A stretch of DNA of 11,057 bases from the NCBI GenBank assembly GCA_937988735.1, contig CALKHQ010000172.1, forward strand, positions 1 through 11,057, in the 5' to 3' direction. A program made the translations under genes and the position numbers. This DNA is from an uncultured Alphaproteobacteria bacterium (GTDB taxonomy: Bacteria > Pseudomonadota > Alphaproteobacteria > CALKHQ01). The notes beneath the pieces are model-generated. The model had not been told where the DNA came from. It did no database searches and saw nothing but the letters and a program-made list of their open reading frames with translations. Positions 5,346-11,057 of the stretch are shown one piece after another (positions within the stretch are counted from its first letter, which is position 1; each line of letters begins with the position of its first letter).

Positions 5346-8069
5346 ATGGCGCGACGCATGTTGATCGACGCATCCCACCCGGAAGAGACCCGTGTGGTGA
5401 TCGTCAATGGAAACCGGCTGGAGGACTTCGACTATGAGACCTCCAGCAAGCAGCAGATCAAGGGCAATATCTATCTCGCCAAGGTAACCCGGGTCGAGCC
5501 GTCGCTCCAGGCGGCCTTCGTCGACTACGGCGGCAACCGCCACGGCTTCCTCGCCTTCAACGAGATCCATCCCGACTACTACCGGATCCCGGTGGCGGAC
5601 CGGGAGAAGCTGTTCGGGTCCGAGGCGGACTACAACGGCGGCCCCGGCGAGAATGCGGCCGAGCGCGCGCTTGCGGACGCCGACGGCGAGGCGGTCACTG
5701 TCGAATCCCCGAACGAGACCATCGAGATCTCCGAAGGGGCGGTGACCGAGGGCGCCGAGAACGGCAACGGCGCGGAGGCGCCCGACCGCAACGGCGATGA
5801 CGGCCGGCATGCAGTCGAGTCCGTCGGCGGCGACGACGACGAAGAGATCGACCGCGAGCGTCGGCGCCTGCGGATGCTGCGCAACTACCGCATCCAGGAG
5901 GTGATCAAGCGCCGGCAGATCATGCTGGTGCAGGTAACGAAGGAGGAGCGCGGCAACAAGGGCGCGGCGCTCACCACCTACCTGTCGCTCGCCGGCCGCT
6001 ACTGCGTGCTCATGCCGAACACCGCCCGCGGCGGCGGCGTCTCGCGCAAGATCAGCAACCCGGCCGACCGCAAGCGGCTGCGCGCCATCCTCGACGAGCT
6101 CGAGATCCCCGACGGCATGGCCGTCATCGTGCGCACCGCCGGCGCAGAGCGCAGCCGGGCCGAGATCAAGCGCGACTACGAATATCTGATGCGGCTGTGG
6201 GAGCAGATCCGGCAGACCACGCTGCAGTCGGTCTCGCCTGCCCTCATCCACGAGGAAGGCAACCTGATCAAGCGCTCGATCCGCGACCTCTACAGTCGCG
6301 ACATCGACGAGGTGATCGTCGACGGCGAAGCGGCCTACCGCACCGCCAAGGACTTCATGCGCATGCTGATGCCGAGCCATGCGTCGCGCGTGAAGCGGTA
6401 CAAGGACAGCGTCCCGCTGTTCCAGCAGTACCAGGTCGAGAGCCAGCTCGACGAGATCCACTCCAACACCGTCCGGCTGAAGTCGGGCGGCTATCTGGTC
6501 ATCAACCCGACCGAGGCGCTGGTCTCTATCGACGTCAACTCGGGCCGCGCCACCCGCGAGCGGCACATCGAGGAAACGGCGCTGAAGACCAACCTCGAGG
6601 CGGCGCAGGAGGTGGCGCGCCAGCTCCGGCTGCGCGACCTCGCGGGCCTGATTGTCATCGATTTCATCGACATGGAGGAGCACCGCAACAACGCGGCGGT
6701 GGAGCGCAAGCTCAAGGAGGCGCTGCGCGGCGATCGCGCCCGCATCCAGCTCGGCCGGATCAGCGCCTTCGGGCTCCTCGAGATGTCGCGCCAGCGGCTG
6801 CGGCCGAGCATCCTCGAGATCTCCAGCCAGGTCTGCCCGCACTGCAACGGCACCGGCCACATCCGCTCGACGGAATCGAGCGCGCTGGCGGCGCTCCGCG
6901 CCATCGAGGAGGAGGGCCTCAGCCGGCGCAGCGCGGCGATCAGGCTGGTCGTGCCCACCAGCATCGCCCTCTACCTGCTGAACCAGAAGCGGCAGGCGGT
7001 GATCGCTGCGGAGCAGCGCTACGACTTCTCGGTCACCATCGCCACCGACGACTCCCTGGTCGCGCCCGACTTCCGCATCGAGCGGCTGGTCGAGCGCAGC
7101 CCGGCCGAGATCAGCGAGCTGCGCGGCGCCGACGCCGCGGCCCGCAGCCGGGCCGAAGAGGCCGAGGAGCCGGAGGACGTCGAGGAGAGCGAGGACGAGC
7201 TGGAGCAGGCAGCGGAGCGGGCGTCGGGCGACGAGGCGCGCGGTGACGACGAGGAGGGCCGCAGCGGCCGGCGTCGCCGCCGCAGCCGGCGCCGCCGCGG
7301 CGGGCGCCGCGACGAGGGCGCCGTGGTGGCCCAGCCGGGTGACGAGCACGCCGCCGAGACGGAGGAGGAGGCGCAGCCGGCTGCCGAGCCCGGCGAGGAG
7401 GCCCCGGCCAGCGCCGCCGAGAACGAAGCCGCTGGCGAGGGCGAGAGCGCTGCCGAGGAGAAGGGCCGGTCGCGCCGCGGCCGGCGCGGCGGACGGCGGC
7501 GGCGGCGGCGTGACGACGCGCGCGGCGCCGAAGCCGGAGCCGGCGAGACTGCGGCCGAGGCCGCGGCTGGCGAAGCTGACGCCGGCGAGGACGCCGCTCC
7601 CGTGAGCGAGGCTGCCGACGGCGAACCGCCGGCAGAGGCTGCCGCCGACGCCGAGTCCGAGCCGGCCGCCGGGGAGCCGACCGAGGCTCCCGCGGAGACG
7701 GTGGAGACGGCTGCGGAGGCTCAGCCGGACGCGGCTGCTGCACCGGCCGAGGGGGAGCCCGCGCCGCTTGAGTCGCCGGCCGAACCCGAGGCTGCATCCG
7801 CCGAGTCCGGGCCCGCTGCGCCCAGTGCGGCGAAACCGGCCGCGCAGGCAATGGCGGTGAGCGGAAACGGCCTCGATACCGACGCGGCGGCGCCGTCCGG
7901 GGACAACGGCCAGGCGTCCGCCGACGCGGGCGAGACGTCGCGGACGCAGGATGCCGGGGCGGCCACCACGGACGCCGGTGCGGAGCCGGAGCCCCCGGCC
8001 CCGCCGCGGTCCACGCCCCGGCGCGAGCAGCCGCGCCGCGGCTGGTGGCAGCGGCTCATCGAGGGCTGA
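5346..8069 (+). CDS. rne: Ribonuclease E, degradosome scaffold
   Basis: This essential endonuclease cuts AU-rich single-stranded RNA in mRNA decay and in rRNA and tRNA processing. The 907-residue protein begins at ATG 5346, preceded by GGAG; the start MARRMLIDASHPEETR matches alphaproteobacterial RNase E. The catalytic half contains an S1 domain split by an acidic insert (about 90-170), the 5'-sensor segment (ERGNKGAALTTY, about 201-212), the DNase I-like site with Asp396, Asn398 (SIDVNSG) and Asp439 (VIDFIDM), and the zinc-link CPHC (Cys497, Cys500). From about 600 on the chain is low-complexity Glu/Ala/Pro, interrupted by two arginine-rich stretches (about 639-655 and 708-723), likely RNA-binding. 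It ends in RRGWWQRLIEG; in Caulobacter a C-terminal GWW motif docks polynucleotide phosphorylase. It is divergent from amiC, with a 509-bp gap. Confidence 0.97.
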   Translation: MARRMLIDASHPEETRVVIVNGNRLEDFDYETSSKQQIKGNIYLAKVTRVEPSLQAAFVDYGGNRHGFLAFNEIHPDYYRIPVADREKLFGSEADYNGGPGENAAERALADADGEAVTVESPNETIEISEGAVTEGAENGNGAEAPDRNGDDGRHAVESVGGDDDEEIDRERRRLRMLRNYRIQEVIKRRQIMLVQVTKEERGNKGAALTTYLSLAGRYCVLMPNTARGGGVSRKISNPADRKRLRAILDELEIPDGMAVIVRTAGAERSRAEIKRDYEYLMRLWEQIRQTTLQSVSPALIHEEGNLIKRSIRDLYSRDIDEVIVDGEAAYRTAKDFMRMLMPSHASRVKRYKDSVPLFQQYQVESQLDEIHSNTVRLKSGGYLVINPTEALVSIDVNSGRATRERHIEETALKTNLEAAQEVARQLRLRDLAGLIVIDFIDMEEHRNNAAVERKLKEALRGDRARIQLGRISAFGLLEMSRQRLRPSILEISSQVCPHCNGTGHIRSTESSALAALRAIEEEGLSRRSAAIRLVVPTSIALYLLNQKRQAVIAAEQRYDFSVTIATDDSLVAPDFRIERLVERSPAEISELRGADAAARSRAEEAEEPEDVEESEDELEQAAERASGDEARGDDEEGRSGRRRRRSRRRRGGRRDEGAVVAQPGDEHAAETEEEAQPAAEPGEEAPASAAENEAAGEGESAAEEKGRSRRGRRGGRRRRRRDDARGAEAGAGETAAEAAAGEADAGEDAAPVSEAADGEPPAEAAADAESEPAAGEPTEAPAETVETAAEAQPDAAAAPAEGEPAPLESPAEPEAASAESGPAAPSAAKPAAQAMAVSGNGLDTDAAAPSGDNGQASADAGETSRTQDAGAATTDAGAEPEPPAPPRSTPRREQPRRGWWQRLIEG

Positions 8070-8082
8070 CAGGAACGCCTGC

Positions 8083-8114
8083 CCTGCCGCCGGCGATCAC
8101 GCGCCGGCGGCAGG
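8083..8114 (+). terminator. GC-rich terminator-like hairpin after rne
   Basis: A perfect 13-bp inverted repeat (CCTGCCGCCGGCG at 8083-8095 and its complement at 8102-8114) encloses a six-base loop, ATCACG. It begins 13 bp after the rne stop. Only GTTGCC follows instead of a T run, so it may act as a 3'-end stabiliser, or need help to terminate transcription, rather than work as a classical intrinsic terminator. Confidence 0.6.
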
Positions 8115-8181
8115 TTGCCGCGTCGCCCGGGGTGTCGTCGGCAGTCGCCGCACACTGAAAATCGGGGGGCCGCCGCCGGCC

Positions 8182-8193
8182 TCGCGATCGCGA
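8182..8193. repeat. 12-bp perfect palindrome upstream of the kinase gene
   Basis: TCGCGATCGCGA is its own reverse complement. It lies in the 252-bp gap between rne and the kinase, about 130 bp before the kinase start. It could be a binding site for a dimeric regulator, but CG-rich palindromes of this kind also arise by chance in GC-rich genomes. Apart from this, the hairpins at 8083 and 8216 and a weak promoter, the gap shows no gene. Confidence 0.3.
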
Positions 8194-8215
8194 CCGAACA
8201 GGAGCGGCCCTTGCG

Positions 8216-8250
8216 CCAATAACGGCGGCGGGACCGCGAACTTGTATTGG
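8216..8250. repeat. Inverted repeat CCAATA...TATTGG upstream of the kinase gene
   Basis: CCAATA (8216-8221) and TATTGG (8245-8250) are exact complements 23 bases apart, with a GC-rich interior that can form a smaller inner hairpin. The right arm overlaps the -35 of a weak candidate promoter. It could be an RNA hairpin or an operator; the function is unknown. Confidence 0.3.
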
Positions 8251-8269
8251 GTCGCCATTTGATTAAAGT
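8242..8269 (+). promoter_or_regulatory. Weak candidate promoter for the histidine kinase
   Basis: TTGTAT (8242-8247) and TAAAGT (8264-8269), spacing 16 bp, sit in the only AT-rich patch of the rne-kinase gap. A transcript from here would have about 46 nt before the ATG at 8322. Matches are three and four of six, so this is a weak call. Confidence 0.22.
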
Positions 8270-8321
8270 TCCTCAACATCGGCCGAGGGCCGCAACCTTT
8301 TGGGCTGAGGCATACGATTAT

Positions 8322-10091
8322 ATGCGGGCGCGGCTGCGCACTACGGTGAAGTGGCTGGTCACGGCCGGCGGCGTCGTGGTGCTGGCGCTCGGGGTCGGCG
8401 GCTCGGTCCTTGCCGGCCTCACGCTCTCCGACCAGGCCTACCGGGAATGGCGGACGGAGGCGGCGCGGCAGGCGGAGGCGCTGACGGGTGCCTTCGATGT
8501 GATGCTGGACGACGGTCGCGACACCGTGCGGCTGATCTCCACCCATGTCAGCCGCGACCGGCCGCTGTCGGTCGAGGCATTCCGCACGATCCACGCGCTC
8601 GCCCGCGATCCCCACGCCCGCTTCCAGCCTGCGGAATCGGCCTATGTGCTGCGTGTGCTCCGCGAGCACCGCGACGCGTTCGAGGCGGAGACCGGCCTCA
8701 CCCTGCACGTCGTCGGCAACGGCGCGGCCGAGGCTCCCGAGGCCTATGAGCACTTCGCCGTCGCTATGAACACGGAGCAGGCGCGCCTCCTGTCGCGCGG
8801 CGCCGATCTCGCCACCGAGCCTGCGCTGCACATCGTGCTCACCTCCGCCTACCGCCGGCCGAACCAGGTGATCGCGAGCCCGGTGTTCGAGCGCGGCGGG
8901 CGGCAGTGGGTGGCGCTGGCCGAACGGCCGATCTACCCCGGCCAGCCGGAGCAGAACGCGCTGGTGGTGGCGCTGGTCGACTTCACCGCCGTGCTGGCCG
9001 CCGTGCATGCCGACACGCCCGCGGGTCTGAAGCTGCACATGACCCAGTCGGTGGTCGGCGCCGACCGGATCGGCGGCGTCGCCGACGTGACCACGCCGCC
9101 GGCCGATGCCGCCCTCGCCGCGGAAACGCTCAGCTTCCGCCTCGGCAACGACCAGGCGCGGTGGACGCTGGACTGGTACCTGTACGAGCAGTTCGCCGGC
9201 GGGCCGGCGACGGCGCTCGGCACGCTGGTGACGCTGGGCGGGGTGGCGCTCACCCTCCTCCTCGGCTCGCTGGTGGCGGTGCTGACGCTCAACAATGCGC
9301 AGATCCGCGCGCGCGAGCACCAGCGCAGCCGCGAACTGGAGGCGGCGCGCGACGAGGCGGAATCGGCCAACCGCTACAAGTCCGAGTTCCTCGCCTCGGT
9401 CAGCCACGAGCTCCGGACGCCGCTCAACGCGATCATCGGCTTCTCCGACCTGATCATGCGCGAGGTGAAGGGGCCCATCGGCAACGCGCGCTACGGCGAA
9501 TACGCCCGCGACATCCACACCAGCGGCCGCCACCTGCTCGGCGTCATCAACTCGATCATCGACCTGTCGGCGATCGAATCGGGCGAGTTCCAGCTCAACG
9601 AGGAGCCGGTGTCGCTGCCGGAAACGATCGACGCCGTGCGCCGCATCATCTCGCTGGCGGCGGAGAAGCGCGGGGTGACGCTGGAAACCGACGTTCCCCC
9701 ACAGATGCCGAGGCTGCTCGCGGACCAGATCGCGATCGAGCAGATCCTGCTCAACCTCGGCTCCAACGCCGTCCAGTTCACACCGCGCGGCGGCGTCGTC
9801 ACCTTCGCCGCCGGCCAGACCGGCGACGCGATCTGGATGAGCGTGAGCGACACCGGCGTCGGCATGGACGCCACCGCCCAGGCGCGCGCACTCCAGCCAT
9901 TCGGCCAGGTGGTCCCCCCGATGCACCGCGTCAGCGACGGCGCCGGCCTCGGGCTTCCGATCGCCCGCGAGCTGGCCCGCCGCCACGCCGCCATCTTCGA
10001 CCTCGACAGCCGCCCCGGCGAAGGGACGCGGATCAGGATCCGGTTCGACCCGAGCCGCACCCTGCCCTCGGCCACCCAGGCGGTGGCGTAG
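8322..10091 (+). CDS. Membrane sensor histidine kinase with CHASE-like periplasmic domain
   Basis: This protein should autophosphorylate on histidine in response to a periplasmic signal and pass the phosphate to a response regulator not encoded nearby. The 589 residues show one membrane helix (about 11-34), an extracytoplasmic region (about 35-295), a second helix (about 298-323), a charged coiled-coil linker (about 325-352), a HisKA domain and an HATPase_c domain. The sensor resembles a CHASE domain: a segment AYVLRVLREHRDAFEAETG (107-125), later DLATEPA (162-168) and a GRQWVALAERPIYP region (193-206). The phosphohistidine is His362 in VSHELRTPLNAIIGF. The following GPIGNARYGEYARDIHTSG (384-402) is typical of the PleC/DivJ-type alphaproteobacterial group. 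ATP-binding boxes: N (Asn482), DTGVGM (510-515), GAGLGL (540-545). It has no receiver domain. The start at ATG 8322 has a moderate GAGG site; an in-frame TTG at 8247 is unlikely. Confidence 0.88.
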   Translation: MRARLRTTVKWLVTAGGVVVLALGVGGSVLAGLTLSDQAYREWRTEAARQAEALTGAFDVMLDDGRDTVRLISTHVSRDRPLSVEAFRTIHALARDPHARFQPAESAYVLRVLREHRDAFEAETGLTLHVVGNGAAEAPEAYEHFAVAMNTEQARLLSRGADLATEPALHIVLTSAYRRPNQVIASPVFERGGRQWVALAERPIYPGQPEQNALVVALVDFTAVLAAVHADTPAGLKLHMTQSVVGADRIGGVADVTTPPADAALAAETLSFRLGNDQARWTLDWYLYEQFAGGPATALGTLVTLGGVALTLLLGSLVAVLTLNNAQIRAREHQRSRELEAARDEAESANRYKSEFLASVSHELRTPLNAIIGFSDLIMREVKGPIGNARYGEYARDIHTSGRHLLGVINSIIDLSAIESGEFQLNEEPVSLPETIDAVRRIISLAAEKRGVTLETDVPPQMPRLLADQIAIEQILLNLGSNAVQFTPRGGVVTFAAGQTGDAIWMSVSDTGVGMDATAQARALQPFGQVVPPMHRVSDGAGLGLPIARELARRHAAIFDLDSRPGEGTRIRIRFDPSRTLPSATQAVA

Positions 10092-10125
10092 ATGGTTCCC
10101 GAGAGACTATCCGCGAGGGAAGACC

Positions 10126-10175
10126 TGTGACTTGAGGGCCGCAACGCCTTGGCAGTCACACGTCCCCTTTTCTCC
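10126..10175 (+). terminator. Probable terminator of the kinase gene
   Basis: TGTGACT (10126-10132) pairs perfectly with AGTCACA (10154-10160), and an inner AGGGC/GCCTT helix closes a CGCAAC loop. The pyrimidine-rich CGTCCCCTTTTCTCC follows. The hairpin starts 35 bp after the kinase stop. The imperfect T run makes strength uncertain. Confidence 0.5.
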
Positions 10176-10183
10176 GGCAGCCG

Positions 10184-10198
10184 ATACACTTGGTATCA
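10184..10198. repeat. Short palindrome GATAC-N5-GTATC
   Basis: GATAC and GTATC flank ACTTG in the convergent gap. The word TTGGTATC, which includes the right arm, recurs at 10266-10273. Together these look like a small repeated site, but they could also be part of a 3'-end structure. No function is assigned. Confidence 0.25.
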
Positions 10199-10214
10199 GG
10201 CGCGTATCACGTCT

Positions 10215-10265
10215 GGGCCGTGAACCGGGAACCTCGCACAGGCGGCCCGTCCTGACAGTGGTCAG
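10215..10265 (-). terminator. Hairpins that could end ribB transcription
   Basis: Two inverted repeats lie just past the ribB stop on the minus strand: CTGAC-AGTG-GTCAG (10252-10265) and GGGCCG/CGGCCC (10215-10248, 22-base loop). Neither is followed by a T run on the minus strand, so this is only a plausible 3'-end region. It sits in the 185-bp convergent gap, which shows no gene. Confidence 0.3.
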
Positions 10266-10276
10266 TTGGTATCCCT

Positions 10277-11057
10277 TCAGCGGATGTCCCGCCGCTCGAC
10301 GATGCTGAGGTCGTAGCCCTGGAGGCCGACCACCGTGCGGTCGCTGCGGGAGAGCAGGATCATCTCGCGCACGCCGAGGTCGCGGAGGATCTGGGCGCCG
10401 ATGCCGTAGTCGCGGAGCTCGCCGTCGGAGGGCGGGGTGCCACTGGCATGGGCGCGGATCAGGCCGGCGACGAGGTCGGTCTCGCCGTCGTTGATCAGCA
10501 CCACCACGCCGCGGCCGGCCTCGCCGATCATCCGCATCGCGCTGTGCAGGTCGCCGGCCCGGCCGCTGGCGACGTCGCCCAGCACCTCCTGCAGGCCGTG
10601 CAGCGCATGCATGCGCACCAGCACCGGATGGGCGCCGTCGATCTCGCCCTTGGTCAGGGCCACGTGCCGCAGGCCGCTGATCTTGTTGCGATAGACGGTG
10701 AGCGTCCACGTGCCGCCGAACATGCTGTCCAGCGGCATCGACTGCTCGCGGGCGATCAGGCTCTCGGTGCGCGTCCGGTAGGCGATCATGTCGGCGATGG
10801 TGCCGATCTTCAGCCCGTGGAACTGCGCGAAGGGCACCAGGTCGGGCAGCCGCGCCATGGTGCCGTCGTCGTTCATGATCTCGCAGATGACGCCGGCCGG
10901 GGCCAGCCCCGCCAGCCGCGCGACGTCCACCGCCGCCTCGGTGTGGCCGGCGCGCTCCAGCACGCCGCCGTCGCGGGCGAGCAGCGGGAAGATGTGACCG
11001 GGGGTCACGATGTCCTGCGGCCCGGCGTTCGGGTCGATGGCGGTGGCGATGGTGCGG
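10277..11057 (-). CDS. ribB: 3,4-dihydroxy-2-butanone-4-phosphate synthase with degenerate GTP cyclohydrolase II-like domain (5' end outside window)
   Basis: The N-terminal domain makes 3,4-dihydroxy-2-butanone 4-phosphate from ribulose 5-phosphate for riboflavin synthesis. The 259 visible residues are the C-terminal part; the frame stays open through the right edge (RTIATAIDPNAGPQDIVTPG), so the true start is beyond it. Visible RibB motifs are TPGHIFPL, RAGHTEAAVD and CEIMNDDGTMAR, with the domain ending around visible residue 93. The remaining part aligns in pattern with GTP cyclohydrolase II, including a well-kept LRDYGIGAQILRDLGVREM near the end, but it lacks the zinc-binding cysteines and the QEGRGIGL segment; the only cysteine seen is in the RibB part. 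The second domain is therefore probably not a working cyclohydrolase, as in RibBX-type fusions. It is convergent with the kinase. The RibB call is secure; loss of cyclohydrolase activity is inferred. Confidence 0.9.
   Translation of the reverse strand, partial: RTIATAIDPNAGPQDIVTPGHIFPLLARDGGVLERAGHTEAAVDVARLAGLAPAGVICEIMNDDGTMARLPDLVPFAQFHGLKIGTIADMIAYRTRTESLIAREQSMPLDSMFGGTWTLTVYRNKISGLRHVALTKGEIDGAHPVLVRMHALHGLQEVLGDVASGRAGDLHSAMRMIGEAGRGVVVLINDGETDLVAGLIRAHASGTPPSDGELRDYGIGAQILRDLGVREMILLSRSDRTVVGLQGYDLSIVERRDIR

Noticed and set aside
5025..7349. Long minus-strand open frame (about 770 codons) opposite rne and its leader
   Set aside because: It is a shadow of rne codon bias. It starts within the arginine-rich coding region, has no ribosome site and no known domain.
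7250..7520. Apparent tandem repeat or recombinant insert in rne (blocks of CGCCGC/CGGCGG)
   Set aside because: The reading frame is continuous and the two arginine blocks are not exact copies; such low-complexity coding is normal in RNase E tails.
8097..9986. Long minus-strand open frame (about 630 codons) opposite the kinase
   Set aside because: The kinase on the plus strand has all its motifs; the antisense product is low-complexity Arg/His/Gly/Val and matches nothing I know.
10092..10276. FMN riboswitch linked to the riboflavin gene
   Set aside because: This gap is downstream of ribB, not upstream, and shows no FMN-element sequence. The true 5' region is outside the window.

Overview
The window is GC-rich, tightly packed chromosomal DNA from an alphaproteobacterium. 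The evidence for that assignment is: an RNase E with an acidic insertion in its S1 domain and a C-terminal GWW tail; the neighbourhood rne / amiC / mrcA, with a probable prfB start next door; a histidine kinase whose phosphotransfer domain resembles the PleC/DivJ group; and a RibB fused to a degenerate GTP cyclohydrolase II-like domain. The order or genus cannot be fixed from the sequence alone; a Rhodospirillales-like lineage is only a guess.

Layout. Positions 1-4836 are read on the minus strand, in transcription order: amiC (periplasmic amidase that splits peptidoglycan), mrcA (bifunctional penicillin-binding protein 1A), birA (biotin protein ligase without a DNA-binding domain), and the first three codons of a further gene with a very good ribosome binding site, probably prfB. 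Positions 4837-5345 form a roughly 0.5 kb divergent promoter and leader region with several hairpins just upstream of rne. Rne (5346-8069, plus) is followed by a perfect 13-bp inverted repeat. A 252-bp gap then leads to an orphan membrane histidine kinase (8322-10091, plus) with a CHASE-like periplasmic sensor. A 185-bp convergent region with hairpins separates it from the 3' part of a ribB-type riboflavin gene on the minus strand, which runs off the right edge.

How the genes fit together. amiC and mrcA are complementary cell-wall genes (septal or lateral wall hydrolysis versus synthesis). birA sits between mrcA and the probable prfB and is most simply read as part of the same transcript. rne encodes the scaffold of the RNA degradosome; its tail carries two arginine-rich segments and the PNPase-docking GWW motif. 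The kinase has no response regulator beside it. The riboflavin gene looks like a separate unit.

I found no mobile element, tRNA, rRNA, CRISPR array, phage gene or defence system. This is essentially a housekeeping region and I do not see a clearly undescribed system. The points most worth checking are the structured rne leader, the position of birA, the signal-peptide class of the amidase, and the CHASE kinase.
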